DNA of 64,000 bases from contig NZ_JADNGY010000005.1 of NCBI RefSeq assembly GCF_015553625.1, positions 1 through 64,000 of the forward strand, written 5' to 3'. A program made the position numbers and the translations under genes. The stretch is from Streptococcus australis. GTDB taxonomy: Bacteria > Bacillota > Bacilli > Lactobacillales > Streptococcaceae. Below are positions 43,269 to 52,721 of the stretch, piece after piece. Every line of letters begins with the position of its first letter. Within the stretch, counting starts at the first letter, position 1. Below the pieces are notes generated by a model, which had not been told where the DNA came from, made no database searches, and saw only the letters and a list, made by a program, of their open reading frames with translations.

Positions 43269-43370
43269 TTCATTATACTATCTAAAAAACGTTCCCGCAA
43301 CTTTTTAACTCGCAAAAAATATGGTATAGTTATTAAGATAGAAAATGCACAAATTGTGGAGGAAATAATC

Positions 43371-43751
43371 ATGGGTATTTTTGCAGGTTTGATGGGCAAT
43401 GCTTCTCAAAAAGACGTCGATAAGGTTGAAAAAGATTTAGGGGATATCCTGGTTCCAGGTGAGCAGGTAACTCTGGCTTTTAGTTTGATTCGTGACTTGA
43501 TTGTCTTTACTGAGTACCGTCTGATTTTGGTGGACAAGCAAGGAATGACAGGGAAGAAAACATCTTATAAATCCCTTCCTTATCGTTCTATTTCGCGTTT
43601 TTCAGTAGAAACATCTGGTCATTTTGATTTGGATGCTGAATTAAAAATTTGGGTTTCATCAGCTGTAGAACCATCAGAAACACTTCAATTTAAGAGCGAC
43701 AATAGTGTCATCGAAATCCAGCAGGCCTTGGCAGCAGCTGTATTGCGTTGA
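43371..43751 (+). CDS. PH-domain (bPH_1-like) protein
   Basis: A 126-residue soluble protein of the bacterial PH-like fold: DILVPGEQVTLAFSLIRDLIVFTEYRLILVDKQG, then KKTSYKSLPYRSISRFSVETSGHFDLDAELKIWVSS and a terminal helix (IEIQQALAAAVL). Length, beta-strand order and the YRSIS motif match the family. GGAGG precedes ATG 43371, so the open frame upstream is not used. Function unknown. Confidence 0.88.
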   Translation: MGIFAGLMGNASQKDVDKVEKDLGDILVPGEQVTLAFSLIRDLIVFTEYRLILVDKQGMTGKKTSYKSLPYRSISRFSVETSGHFDLDAELKIWVSSAVEPSETLQFKSDNSVIEIQQALAAAVLR

Positions 43752-43836
43752 TAAAAAATAAATTTAAACAGTCTTCATCTAGCGATTTAGGACAATCGGA
43801 TAGGAGCACTGGCAGATAAGGTAAAGAGGGAGCAAA

Positions 43837-44745
43837 ATGTTCGTTGAAAAAAAGTTAGGAGATGGCCGGAGTTGGATTAATATTGATTCTGACTTGATTG
43901 CGGAAACCTCCCAGTTGTACCAAAAGTATGGTATTGATCAAGAAACCATTGAATATGCATTGGATAAAAACGAACGTGCCCACATGGATTACAACCGTGA
44001 GAATGGGACCGTGACTTTTATCTATAATGTCTTGGACATGGAAAAGGAAAAGGAATATTATGAAACCATTCCGATGACCTTCATTGTCCAGGGACCACGT
44101 CTTGTGACTATTAGTAACCGAGACAACGCCTATATTATTGCACAAATGGAACGCTATGTCGATAATCACGAGAGTTTATCGACCTTTAAGCTTTTATTTG
44201 CAGGGCTTGAGATGATTAGTAATGCTTATTATCCGATTATTGAGCGTCTAGATAAGCACAAGGATGAAATCACTCGTCTCTTACGAAAAACAACAACTAG
44301 TAAGAACCTGTATGCTCTTTCTGACGTGGAAACAGGTATGGTCTATCTGGCATCCGCTGCCAAGCAAAATCGCATGCTCTTGGAACATATCAAGGCTCAC
44401 CTAATCTACCGCCAATTTGATGATGTCGAAAAAGAACAGTTTGATGATGCCATGATCGAGGCCAGACAGTTGGTCTATATGACGGAGTTGAACTGTCAAG
44501 TCTTGCAACAGTTGTCTAGCTCCTACAATAACATCCTAAACAACAACCTGAATGACAATTTGACAACTTTGACTATCTTGGAAGCTCTGTTAGCAGTCTT
44601 AGCAGTTGTCACTGGTTTCTTTGGAATGAACGTTCCATTGCCGTTTACTGACGATCCTAATGCATGGCTGTATATCTCCATAGCAAGCTTTGTACTCTGG
44701 ATCATCTTGTCTCGTATTTTGCGCTGGATTGCCCATAAACGATAA
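43837..44745 (+). CDS. CorA-family magnesium/divalent cation transporter
   Basis: A 302-residue protein with an acidic cytoplasmic N-terminal domain and two C-terminal membrane helices. The signature GMN lies in FFGMNVPLPF at the end of helix 1, followed by a short acidic loop. CorA channels are homopentamers passing Mg2+ (or Co2+, Ni2+). GAGGGAG precedes ATG 43837. A terminator follows the stop. Confidence 0.93.
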   Translation: MFVEKKLGDGRSWINIDSDLIAETSQLYQKYGIDQETIEYALDKNERAHMDYNRENGTVTFIYNVLDMEKEKEYYETIPMTFIVQGPRLVTISNRDNAYIIAQMERYVDNHESLSTFKLLFAGLEMISNAYYPIIERLDKHKDEITRLLRKTTTSKNLYALSDVETGMVYLASAAKQNRMLLEHIKAHLIYRQFDDVEKEQFDDAMIEARQLVYMTELNCQVLQQLSSSYNNILNNNLNDNLTTLTILEALLAVLAVVTGFFGMNVPLPFTDDPNAWLYISIASFVLWIILSRILRWIAHKR

Positions 44746-44783
44746 AAAAGAGAGGTAGGGAAGAAATTCCTTACCTCTTTCGT
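44745..44783 (+). terminator. Terminator after corA
   Basis: AAGAGAGGTAGGGA pairs imperfectly with TTCCTTACCTCTTT and is followed by a T-rich tail. A second hairpin, CTGCCTC / GAGGCAG, lies at about 44818-44850. Confidence 0.7.
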
Positions 44784-44850
44784 ATCTTGGCTATTTCAGA
44801 AAATCCTTCATTTTTAACTCTGCCTCCCCTAAGAAGAAGAGGCAGTTTTG

Positions 44851-45291
44851 ATACAAGTGATCGACTGTACATAATCTTCTTGGAAATAGTAGGAGTAGAT
44901 TTAAAAGTACTGAGTGGATTATAAACAATTTATAATTGGATTGAATCGTTGAATCAGTTAAATGAATGAAGCATTTTAATCATTCTGAAATATCCTAAAT
45001 ACTAAATTCATTATACATACTTTTATTTTAAAAATCAAGAAAACAATCCCAAAATAAAAGTGGATTTTTTGTGAGAAAAAACTTTTAGAAAGCCTATTGT
45101 AACGCTTTTTTTGTGATAGGATTCAAAGCGAAGAAGAGATTTTGCGTCCTTTTATATTATTGTAAATTTAAAAAGAAATAAAAAGGGTTATACTAATGAA
45201 TCAAAGGTGAAAAGAACTTTTTTGAAAGGGGTTACGCAATAAAAAGCTTTTAACTTGTTTCGTTTTACTATCTTTTAACCCAGGTCTGTGG
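44851..45291. other. AT-rich intergenic region upstream of the cshA promoter
   Basis: Very AT-rich DNA with no credible open frame. It holds T-tracts and an imperfect repeat of CCTATTG...GTGATAGG near 45092-45119. I see no RNA gene or repeat family I can name. Confidence 0.4.
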
Positions 45292-45297
45292 TATACT
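45289..45297 (+). promoter_or_regulatory. Extended -10 promoter of cshA with a long leader
   Basis: TGGTATACT (hexamer 45292-45297). The transcript would have a leader of about 140 nt containing a five-codon frame (MTRKV, ATG at 45378) and a GATGG...CCATC hairpin near 45412-45430. Confidence 0.55.
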
Positions 45298-45444
45298 AGA
45301 TAAGTTGCAAAGAAAGCAGTACTTTTCTTTCGTGGAAAAGAAGCAACACGATCTTTCATAAAAGGTGAAAGTACGTCATGACAAGAAAAGTATAAACTAA
45401 GCGCTATAGGATGGCTTCGCACCATCTTTAGAAAGAAGAATAAC

Positions 45445-47019
45445 GTGAAATTTAATGAATTTAATCTTTCTGCTGATTTGTTAGCAGAAATTGAAAAAGC
45501 AGGATTTGTAGAAGCAAGTCCTATCCAAGAGCAAACCATTCCTTTGGCTCTTGAAGGTAAAGATGTAATCGGTCAAGCACAGACTGGTACAGGGAAAACA
45601 GCAGCCTTTGGCTTGCCAACCCTTGAAAAAATTCGTACAGAAGAAGCAACTATCCAAGCTTTGGTCATCGCCCCAACTCGTGAACTGGCTGTTCAAAGCC
45701 AGGAAGAACTCTTCCGCTTTGGTCGTAGTAAGGGTGTGAAAGTCCGTTCAGTATACGGTGGTTCAAGTATTGAAAAACAAATTAAGGCACTTAAATCAGG
45801 GGCTCATATCGTTGTAGGAACACCAGGACGTCTCCTAGACTTGATCAAACGCAAGGCCTTGAAATTACAAGATATTGAAACTCTCATCCTTGATGAAGCA
45901 GACGAAATGCTTAATATGGGATTCCTGGAAGATATCGAAGCAATCATCTCACGTGTCCCAGAAAATCGTCAGACTCTCCTCTTTTCAGCAACCATGCCTG
46001 ATGCCATCAAACGGATCGGTGTTCAATTCATGAAAGAACCTGAGCATGTCAAGATTGCTGCCAAAGAATTAACAACAGAACTGGTAGACCAGTACTATAT
46101 CCGTGTTAAGGAACAAGAAAAATTTGACACCATGACACGTCTGATGGATGTTGATCAACCTGAATTGTCAATCGTTTTTGGTCGTACGAAACGCCGTGTA
46201 GACGAGTTAACTCGTGGATTGAAGATCCGTGGTTTCCGTGCAGAAGGGATTCATGGAGATTTGGACCAAAACAAACGTCTTCGTGTCCTTCGTGATTTTA
46301 AAAATGGCAACCTCGATGTCCTCGTTGCAACAGACGTTGCTGCTCGTGGTTTGGATATCTCAGGTGTGACCCATGTCTACAACTATGATATTCCTCAAGA
46401 CCCTGAGAGTTATGTTCACCGGATTGGTCGTACAGGGCGTGCAGGTAAGTCAGGTCAGTCAATTACCTTCGTTTCACCTAATGAAATGGGTTATCTCCAA
46501 ATCATTGAGAACTTGACTAAAAAACGCATGAAAGGTCTCAAGCCAGCAAGTGCAGAAGAAGCCTTTCAAGCTAAGAAGCAGGTCGCTCTTAAGAAAATCG
46601 AACGTGATTTTGCTAATGAGGAGATTCGTAGAAACTTTGAGAAGTTTGGCAAGGATGCTCGTCAATTGGCCTCAGAATTCAGCCCAGAAGAATTGGCTAT
46701 GTACATCCTTAGCTTGACGGTTCAGGATCCAGACAGTCTTCCAGAGGTTGAGATTGCACGTGAAAAACCGTTACCATTTAAACCATCTGGTGGTGGCTTT
46801 GGTGGCAAAGGTAAGGGTGGTCGAGGAGGCCGTCGTGGGGATGACCGTCGAGATCGTGATCGCCGTGGCAATGGTCGTCGTGATGACTATCGTAAAGGTG
46901 GACGTTCAAAGGATCGCTTTGATAAAGAGAAGCGTTACCGTAAGGATAATAAAAAACCACGCAATACTTCAAGCGAGAAGAAAACAGGCTTTGTGATTCG
47001 GAACAAAGGAGATAAATAA
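45445..47019 (+). CDS. cshA: DEAD-box ATP-dependent RNA helicase CshA
   Basis: A 524-residue helicase. Motifs in order: Q-motif (ASPIQEQTIP), AQTGTGKT (I), PTRELA (Ia), TPGRLLD, DEAD (II), SAT (III), RGLDI (V) and HRIGRTGR (VI). The C-terminal 90 residues are Gly/Arg/Asp-rich (GRGGRRGDDRRDRDRRGNG), typical of CshA proteins in the RNA degradosome and cold adaptation. The start is GTG 45445, preceded by AGAAAGAAG. The leader is long. Confidence 0.95.
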   Translation: MKFNEFNLSADLLAEIEKAGFVEASPIQEQTIPLALEGKDVIGQAQTGTGKTAAFGLPTLEKIRTEEATIQALVIAPTRELAVQSQEELFRFGRSKGVKVRSVYGGSSIEKQIKALKSGAHIVVGTPGRLLDLIKRKALKLQDIETLILDEADEMLNMGFLEDIEAIISRVPENRQTLLFSATMPDAIKRIGVQFMKEPEHVKIAAKELTTELVDQYYIRVKEQEKFDTMTRLMDVDQPELSIVFGRTKRRVDELTRGLKIRGFRAEGIHGDLDQNKRLRVLRDFKNGNLDVLVATDVAARGLDISGVTHVYNYDIPQDPESYVHRIGRTGRAGKSGQSITFVSPNEMGYLQIIENLTKKRMKGLKPASAEEAFQAKKQVALKKIERDFANEEIRRNFEKFGKDARQLASEFSPEELAMYILSLTVQDPDSLPEVEIAREKPLPFKPSGGGFGGKGKGGRGGRRGDDRRDRDRRGNGRRDDYRKGGRSKDRFDKEKRYRKDNKKPRNTSSEKKTGFVIRNKGDK

Positions 47020-47022
47020 AAA

Positions 47023-47054
47023 ATACAAGGGTAAACACATGTTTACCCTTGTAT
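47023..47054. terminator. Long hairpin after cshA
   Basis: ATACAAGGGTAAACA (47023-47037) pairs perfectly with TGTTTACCCTTGTAT (47040-47054), 15 bp with a 2-nt loop. The T-run is short. Confidence 0.7.
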
Positions 47055-47091
47055 ATTTATAAGGAGACCGAAATTCGTAAACAAAACGTTT

Positions 47092-47117
47092 GCTATCACT
47101 CTGTGATAGCGCTATCA
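47092..47117. promoter_or_regulatory. Palindromic operator candidate upstream of lacR
   Basis: GCTATCAC, TCT, GTGATAGC (47092-47110) is a perfect 8-bp inverted repeat, and its right arm also forms TGATAGCGCTATCA (47104-47117), a perfect 14-nt palindrome with a CG core as in catabolite-response elements. It lies about 170 nt before the lacR promoter. Binding by CcpA or LacR is inferred. Confidence 0.45.
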
Positions 47118-47287
47118 ATTCTGTTAACATATTAAGAATACAACTTTTTATAAGTCCTGTCAACAGATTTGCTAAAAAAATTCTACTTTTTTTAAAAAGA
47201 TGAACAAAAAATAAATTTTTTCTACAAAAATGACCAACAAAATAAGCGATTAATATAGAAAAAAATCGATAAAATGTTTGTTTCTTA

Positions 47288-47315
47288 TTGAAAATGTTTA
47301 CTATTATAGTATAAT
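47288..47315 (+). promoter_or_regulatory. SigA promoter of lacR
   Basis: TTGAAA (47288-47293) and TATAAT (47310-47315) with a 16-nt spacer. The surrounding TGTTTG/TGTTTAC motifs resemble DeoR-family binding sequences. Confidence 0.65.
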
Positions 47316-47345
47316 GAAAGCAGAAATAGGAAAGTAGGACGTCAT

Positions 47346-48092
47346 ATGAAAGAGAGTAGACATGTAGCAATCTTACAAGAGTTGGATAAAAATGAAGTGG
47401 TCTCTGTTAAGGATCTAAGCGATCTCTTGGGTGTAACCGATATGACAATTCGACGAGATTTGATGGACTTAGAAGAACAAGGCTTGTTGGTTCGTGTTCA
47501 TGGAGGGGCCCATCGAAAAATCAAAGATAGTCTGGCAGAAGTTTCCCATACAGAAAAGAACATGTTGAACGTGGAAGAGAAAAGGGAGATTGCTCAAAAA
47601 TGTGCAGCTTTGATTGATGAAGGCGATACAATTTTTATTGGAGCAGGGACCACTACAGATTTTATTGGCGATTATCTTGATGGGAAACATGTCAGTATTG
47701 TCACCAATTCCTTGCCGATTTTTGAAAAATTAAAAGACCAACCGAATTGTGATATCATTCTAGTTGGCGGACGCTATAGGGTCAAGACACAGACCTTTGT
47801 AGGGCAGTTTGCTAATAAGCTCTTAAAGGAAATTAAGGTTTCGAAAGCCTTTATCGGGGTAAATGGAATCGACGGTCATACAGCAATGACTGCAAACGAA
47901 GAAGAAGGAAATGGTAATAAAATTATTCTTAACAATGCCATTGAAAAGTATGTAGTAGCAGATAACAGTAAGTTTGACAGCTATTCTTTCTATGCTTTTT
48001 ACCGTCTAGATGATTTAGATGCGGTGATTACCGATCATTCTATCTCTAATAAGGTGCGAGAAAAATACAATTCTTATACAAAAATTTTGTAA
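47346..48092 (+). CDS. lacR: DeoR-family repressor of the tagatose-6-phosphate/PTS operon (LacR)
   Basis: A 248-residue DeoR/GlpR regulator. The N-terminal winged helix (SVKDLSDLLGVTDMTIRRDLMDLEEQGLLVRVHGGAH) is followed by a sugar-phosphate-binding domain (IFIGAGTTTDFI, VTNSLPIFEKL, FIGVNGID). Its position just upstream of gatABC-lacABCD identifies it as LacR, which is usually released by tagatose 6-phosphate. It has its own promoter and terminator. Confidence 0.92.
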   Translation: MKESRHVAILQELDKNEVVSVKDLSDLLGVTDMTIRRDLMDLEEQGLLVRVHGGAHRKIKDSLAEVSHTEKNMLNVEEKREIAQKCAALIDEGDTIFIGAGTTTDFIGDYLDGKHVSIVTNSLPIFEKLKDQPNCDIILVGGRYRVKTQTFVGQFANKLLKEIKVSKAFIGVNGIDGHTAMTANEEEGNGNKIILNNAIEKYVVADNSKFDSYSFYAFYRLDDLDAVITDHSISNKVREKYNSYTKIL

Positions 48093-48117
48093 AAATTAGA
48101 AAATAAACAGCTAAACG

Positions 48118-48147
48118 GCCAGGATTCAAGCAGATTCTGGTCTTTTT
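48118..48147 (+). terminator. Terminator after lacR
   Basis: GGCCAGGATT and GATTCTGGTC form a stem with wobble pairs, followed by T6. Confidence 0.7.
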
Positions 48148-48212
48148 TATATCCTTTAATAGGGGAGGGGTTATAAATAAATCTATAAAAAAATAAACAA
48201 AAAAGAACAAAA

Positions 48213-48256
48213 AATTACATATTGTAATTGACAGCGCATTCATATAATGATATACT
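48213..48256 (+). promoter_or_regulatory. Promoter and operator of the gat-lac operon
   Basis: A consensus promoter, TTGACA (48228-48233), 17-nt spacer, TATACT (48251-48256). The perfect inverted repeat AATTACA, TAT, TGTAATT (48213-48229) overlaps the -35, and TGTAATTA recurs just downstream of the -10. This arrangement suits repression by LacR. Confidence 0.75.
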
Positions 48257-48301
48257 TATCATGTAATTAAAAGATATTTAAAAAGTGGAAGGGGTGAAAA
48301 G

Positions 48302-48778
48302 ATGGGATTAAATCAACTGTTTAATCGGGAATTAGTCTTTTGCCTAGATGTTTCGAATCAAGAAGAATTGTTTGACCAGGTTGCAACTTTATTGGAAGAA
48401 CGTCAGATTGTGACAGATTCTTATCAAGCTGCATTAAAAGAGAGAGAGAAATCGTTCCCTACTGGCTTGGATATGGAATTTCTAGGAAAGGATCTTCCGA
48501 ATGTAGCGATTCCTCATACGGATATCATCCATAACCTAACAGAGAATATTGTAGTTGTTCGATTGAAAAATCCGGTAACCTTCCACAATATGATCGCGCC
48601 TGATAAGGAAGTAGATGTTTCGCTTTTATTCTTCATCATTAACAATTCTAGTTCCAGCCAAACAAACATTTTGGCGCATTTGATGGATTTCTTTACGACA
48701 AACGGAAATCTTGAAAACATGTCGAAATTGGAAACTGAAGAAGACTTATATCGCTATATCACAGAAGCGATTGCTTAA
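48302..48778 (+). CDS. gatA: PTS system EIIA component, galactitol/fructose type
   Basis: A 158-residue EIIA of the PTS_EIIA_2 family. The phosphorylated His is His72 in NVAIPHTD. It passes phosphate from HPr to EIIB of the same transporter. Encoded first in the operon with separate EIIB and EIIC genes, as in the galactitol family. In oral streptococci such gat genes linked to lacABCD have been tied to galactose uptake; which hexose or hexitol applies here cannot be read from sequence. Confidence 0.9.
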   Translation: MGLNQLFNRELVFCLDVSNQEELFDQVATLLEERQIVTDSYQAALKEREKSFPTGLDMEFLGKDLPNVAIPHTDIIHNLTENIVVVRLKNPVTFHNMIAPDKEVDVSLLFFIINNSSSSQTNILAHLMDFFTTNGNLENMSKLETEEDLYRYITEAIA

Positions 48779-48817
48779 TAGTAACAATTAAATATATTTA
48801 TAATGGAGGTCATTCAA

Positions 48818-49123
48818 ATGATTAAAATTTTAGCTGCCTGTGGTGCAGGGGTTAACTCAAGCCACCAAATTAAAAGTGCTCTAGAAGAAGAGCTTTCAAA
48901 CCGTGGATATGATGTACAATGTGATGCGGTAATGGTAAAAGATGTGAATGAAGACTTGATTAAAGGCTATGATATCTTTACACCAATCGCTGCAACAGAT
49001 TTAGGCTTTGATCCTGGGATTCCAGTAGTTGAAGCTGGTCCAATCTTGTTCCGTATTCCAGCTATGAGCGCTCCGGTATATGACAATATCGAAGCAGCAA
49101 TCAAAGAACACGGCTTAAGCTAA
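48818..49123 (+). CDS. gatB: PTS system EIIB component, galactitol type
   Basis: A 101-residue EIIB. The phosphorylated Cys is Cys8 in LAACGAGVNSS. GGAGG precedes ATG 48818; an upstream ATG at 48803 overlaps that site and is unlikely. It takes phosphate from EIIA and gives it to the sugar bound by EIIC. Confidence 0.92.
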   Translation: MIKILAACGAGVNSSHQIKSALEEELSNRGYDVQCDAVMVKDVNEDLIKGYDIFTPIAATDLGFDPGIPVVEAGPILFRIPAMSAPVYDNIEAAIKEHGLS

Positions 49124-49219
49124 TTTGTTCATCTGTATTTTGTGAGCGATTCCTATGCCTGGAACTGCTGACATTCTTAATTTTGTAAAATATAAAAATA
49201 TAAATCGGGAGGATTTATT

Positions 49220-50695
49220 ATGAATGGCATTATCGATTTTGCCAATAAGTTTTTCAAACCCATTCTAGATATGGGTGCACCGATCATCATGTTGATCGTC
49301 CTAACTCTATTGGCACTTTTGTTTGGAGTGAAATTCTCCAAAGCGCTTGAAGGTGGTATTAAACTTGCCATCGCCCTTACTGGTATCGGTGCGATCATCG
49401 GTATGTTGAATGGCGCTTTCTCAGCGTCTCTTGCAAAATTCGTTGAGAACACTGGTATTCAATTGAATATCACAGACGTTGGTTGGGCACCACTTGCTAC
49501 CATCACTTGGGGGTCTGCCTGGACACTTTACTTCTTGCTAGTTATGTTGGTTGTCAATATTGTCATGCTTGCAATGAAGAAAACAGATACACTTGATGTC
49601 GATATCTTTGATATCTGGCACTTGTCTATCACAGGTCTTTTGATTAAATGGTATGCGGATAAAAATGGAGTTAGCGCAGGAGTTTCCCTCTTCGTTGCAA
49701 CTCTTGCAGTTGTCCTTGTAGGGATTATGAAGATCATCAACTCAGACTTGATGAAACCAACATTTGATGACTTGTTGAATGCACCTAGCTCTTCACCAAT
49801 GACATCAACTCACATGAACTACATGATGAACCCAATCATCATGGTTTTGGATAAAATCTTTGACAAATTCTTCCCAGGTCTTGATAAATACGACTTCGAT
49901 GCTGCTAAATTAAACAAGAAGATCGGTTTTTGGGGATCTAAATTCTTCATCGGTTTCCTTCTTGGAATCGTCATCGGTATCATGGGTACTCCACATCCAG
50001 TTGCTGGTGTTGAAGGTGCTGAAAAATGGGAACTTGTTATTAAAGGCTGGTTGAGCCTTGGTTTGACTGCCGGTGTCTGCTTGGAATTGTTCTCATTGAT
50101 CGGTTCTTGGTTCATCGCAGCGGTAGAACCATTGTCACAAGGTATTACAAACGTTGCTACTAAACGTCTTCAAGGACGTAAATTCAATATCGGTTTGGAC
50201 TGGCCATTTATCGCTGGTCGTGCAGAAATCTGGGCTTGTGCCAACGTACTTGCACCAATCATGTTGATCGAAGCAGTGCTTCTTTCTAAAGTCGGAAATG
50301 GTATCTTGCCACTTGCAGGGATCATCGCTATGGGTGTGACTCCAGCTTTGTTGGTTGTAACACGTGGTAAATTGATCCGTATGATCGTGTTTGGAACACT
50401 CTTGTTGCCACTCTTCCTTCTTTCAGGTACTCTTATCGCACCATTCGCTACTGAATTGGCGAAAAGTGTAAAAGCCTTTCCAGAAGGAGTTGACAAAGCT
50501 CAATTGATCACTCACTCAACTCTTGAAGGACCTGTTGAAAAATTGCTTGGTTGGACAATCGGTAATGCAACAACTGGTGATATTAAATTGATTATTGGTG
50601 TTGTTGCCTTCTTAGCATTCTACGTTGGAATCTTTGCATGGTACAGAAAACAAATGATCAAACGTAACGAAGAATACGCAGCAAATGCAAAATAA
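49220..50695 (+). CDS. gatC: PTS system EIIC component, galactitol type
   Basis: A 491-residue permease of the EIIC-GAT family with about ten to twelve membrane helices. Seen: FANKFFKPILDMGAPIIML, GVKFSKALEGGIKLAI, VGWAPLATITWGSAWTLYF and FIAGRAEIWACANVLAPIM. It carries the substrate while EIIB phosphorylates it. Preceded by AGGAGG. A hairpin after it may reduce read-through into the lac genes. Confidence 0.93.
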   Translation: MNGIIDFANKFFKPILDMGAPIIMLIVLTLLALLFGVKFSKALEGGIKLAIALTGIGAIIGMLNGAFSASLAKFVENTGIQLNITDVGWAPLATITWGSAWTLYFLLVMLVVNIVMLAMKKTDTLDVDIFDIWHLSITGLLIKWYADKNGVSAGVSLFVATLAVVLVGIMKIINSDLMKPTFDDLLNAPSSSPMTSTHMNYMMNPIIMVLDKIFDKFFPGLDKYDFDAAKLNKKIGFWGSKFFIGFLLGIVIGIMGTPHPVAGVEGAEKWELVIKGWLSLGLTAGVCLELFSLIGSWFIAAVEPLSQGITNVATKRLQGRKFNIGLDWPFIAGRAEIWACANVLAPIMLIEAVLLSKVGNGILPLAGIIAMGVTPALLVVTRGKLIRMIVFGTLLLPLFLLSGTLIAPFATELAKSVKAFPEGVDKAQLITHSTLEGPVEKLLGWTIGNATTGDIKLIIGVVAFLAFYVGIFAWYRKQMIKRNEEYAANAK

Positions 50696-50720
50696 TCCGC
50701 TCCTAAATATGTAACTTGAT

Positions 50721-50769
50721 AAAACTAGGGTATCAATTTTCCAGACATGGAGGGGTAGCCTAGTTTTTT
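50721..50769 (+). terminator. Possible attenuating hairpin between gatC and lacX
   Basis: AAAACTAGG and CCTAGTTTT are complementary around a 29-nt loop, followed by TTTTT. It could lower transcription of the downstream lac genes. Confidence 0.5.
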
Positions 50770-50798
50770 CTCTAAAATAACATGCTAAGGAGTGAAAT

Positions 50799-51683
50799 AT
50801 GAGGATAGCTTTAAAAAATAATGATCTGGAAGTTTGTTTCAAGGAGTTAGGTGGTGAGCTGACCTCTATCAAGGATCAGGAAGGTATCGAATATCTTTGG
50901 CAGGGTGATGCTCAGTATTGGAGTGGCCAAGCCCCAGTTCTCTTTCCTATCTGTGGTTCGGTTCGAAATGATACAACCATGTATCGCCCTCAAGGTGTTG
51001 GGAAGATCCCTCGCCACGGGCTGGTTCGCAAGAAAAACTTTGAGCTGGTAGAGCAAACAGAAGATCGGGTGACTTTTGGGATAGAAGATACGGAAGAAAT
51101 GTATCAGCAATATCCCTATCATTTCAGATTAGAAATTTCTTATCAATTACTTGGTAAGAAGATTCAAGTAACCTATCGGGTTCACCATCTTGGTGAGGAA
51201 GGAGTCATGCCCTTTTTCGTTGGTGGCCATCCAGGATTTAATTGTCCGTTACTGGCGGATGAAGGGTTTGAAGATTACTACCTGGAATTCGAACAAGAAG
51301 AGACCTGTAGTATTCCTAAATCCTATCCAGAGACAGGCTTGCTAAATGTCTTTGATCGGACACCTTTCTTACAGCAAGAGAAAATCCTAAATCTCGATTA
51401 CGATCTCTTCCAAAAGGATGCCATCACCTTAGATTGCTTACAATCAAGAAGGGTGACCCTTCGCTCTAAAAAGCACGAGAAGGGGGTAAGTCTTCATTTT
51501 CCAGATTTTTCAAACTTGATTATCTGGACAACGCCAAATAAAGGGCCATTTATCGCATTAGAACCTTGGTCTGGTTTATCCACTTCCCTTGAAGAGAGTG
51601 ATTATTTGGAATATAAAAAGCAAGTTCGACTTTTGCCAGCAGGTCAAGCAGCTGAACTAAGTTTTGAAATCGAAATTTTATAG
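50799..51683 (+). CDS. lacX: Aldose 1-epimerase family protein (LacX-like)
   Basis: A 294-residue galactose mutarotase-like protein: GGELTSIKDQEGIEYLWQGD, ICGSVRNDTTMYRPQ, PRHGLVRKKNFEL (catalytic His region) and GGHPGFNCPLL (second His). LacX proteins accompany lac operons and likely interconvert sugar anomers. AAGGAG precedes ATG 50799. The gene lies between the PTS and lacABCD. Confidence 0.85.
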   Translation: MRIALKNNDLEVCFKELGGELTSIKDQEGIEYLWQGDAQYWSGQAPVLFPICGSVRNDTTMYRPQGVGKIPRHGLVRKKNFELVEQTEDRVTFGIEDTEEMYQQYPYHFRLEISYQLLGKKIQVTYRVHHLGEEGVMPFFVGGHPGFNCPLLADEGFEDYYLEFEQEETCSIPKSYPETGLLNVFDRTPFLQQEKILNLDYDLFQKDAITLDCLQSRRVTLRSKKHEKGVSLHFPDFSNLIIWTTPNKGPFIALEPWSGLSTSLEESDYLEYKKQVRLLPAGQAAELSFEIEIL

Positions 51684-51752
51684 ATAATAATGTTGTTGAA
51701 TATAGAAGTTTCTGTATTTGATTGAAAAATGAATTAAAAGAAGGAGCATAAT

Positions 51753-52178
51753 ATGTCAGTTATTATTGGTGCGGATGCAGCAGGTATCCGCTTAAAAGAA
51801 GTAGTCAAAGAATATTTGGAAGCAGAAGGTTTCCAAGTAGTGGATGTGACAGAAGAAGGGCAAGACTTTGTCGATGTGACTTTGGCTGTCGCTAAGGAAG
51901 TCAAACAAGCAGAAGACAATCTTGGTATCGTCATTGATGCCTATGGTGCTGGTCCATTCATGGTCGCTACTAAAATTAAAGGAATGGTTGCGGCAGAAGT
52001 TTCAGATGAGCGTTCTGCCTACATGACTCGTGGCCACAACAATTCTCGCATGATCACCATGGGCGCTCAAATCGTGGGTGACCAATTGGCCAAAAATATC
52101 GCCAAAGGTTTTGTAAACGGTAAGTATGACGGCGGTCGCCACCAAATCCGTGTCGATATGCTCAACAAGATGTGCTAA
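51753..52178 (+). CDS. lacA: Galactose-6-phosphate isomerase subunit LacA
   Basis: A 141-residue RpiB/LacAB-family subunit that, with LacB, converts galactose 6-phosphate to tagatose 6-phosphate. Seen: [52 protein letters not shown]. Size is exactly that expected. AAGGAG precedes ATG 51753; lacB begins 17 nt after its stop. Confidence 0.96.
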   Translation: MSVIIGADAAGIRLKEVVKEYLEAEGFQVVDVTEEGQDFVDVTLAVAKEVKQAEDNLGIVIDAYGAGPFMVATKIKGMVAAEVSDERSAYMTRGHNNSRMITMGAQIVGDQLAKNIAKGFVNGKYDGGRHQIRVDMLNKMC

Positions 52179-52194
52179 GGGGAGGAGTAAACGA

Positions 52195-52710
52195 ATGAAA
52201 ATTGCAATTGGATGTGACCATATTGTCACAAATGAAAAAATGGCTGTTTCTGAATTTTTGAAATCAAAAGGTTATGAAGTTCTTGACTTCGGAACCTATG
52301 ACCACGCGCGTACCCACTACCCAATTTTTGGGAAAAAAGTCGGAGAAGCAGTCGCTAGTGGTCAAGCTGATCTTGGAGTATGTATCTGTGGTACTGGTGT
52401 TGGAATTAACAACGCTGTTAACAAGGTTCCTGGAATTCGTTCAGCCTTGGTACGCGACATGACAACGGCTCTTTATGCAAAAGAAGAACTCAATGCTAAT
52501 GTCATTGGTTTTGGTGGGAAAATAACCGGTGAATTGCTCATGTGTGATATCATTGAAGCTTTCATTCATGCAGAATACAAACCAAGTGAAGAAAACAAGA
52601 AATTGATTGCCAAGATTCAACATTTGGAAACCCATAATGATCACCAAGAAGATGCAGACTTCTTTACAGAATTCCTTGAAAAATGGGACCGTGGTGAATA
52701 CCACGACTAA
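52195..52710 (+). CDS. lacB: Galactose-6-phosphate isomerase subunit LacB
   Basis: A 171-residue partner of LacA. Seen: [39 protein letters not shown] (active-site Cys) and [22 protein letters not shown] 52195 is preceded by GGGGAGGAG; codons from 52126 lie in the end of lacA in another frame. Length is standard. Confidence 0.96.
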   Translation: MKIAIGCDHIVTNEKMAVSEFLKSKGYEVLDFGTYDHARTHYPIFGKKVGEAVASGQADLGVCICGTGVGINNAVNKVPGIRSALVRDMTTALYAKEELNANVIGFGGKITGELLMCDIIEAFIHAEYKPSEENKKLIAKIQHLETHNDHQEDADFFTEFLEKWDRGEYHD

Positions 52711-52721
52711 GAGGTGAGCTT

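Noticed and set aside
43221..43370. N-terminal extension of the PH-domain protein
   Set aside because: It runs through the TPP-riboswitch region of the opposite strand and precedes a good ribosome site and ATG at 43371.
46969..47370. A 133-codon minus-strand frame
   Set aside because: Covers the AT-rich lacR promoter, operator and the cshA terminator; aromatic-rich translation typical of AT-rich noncoding DNA.
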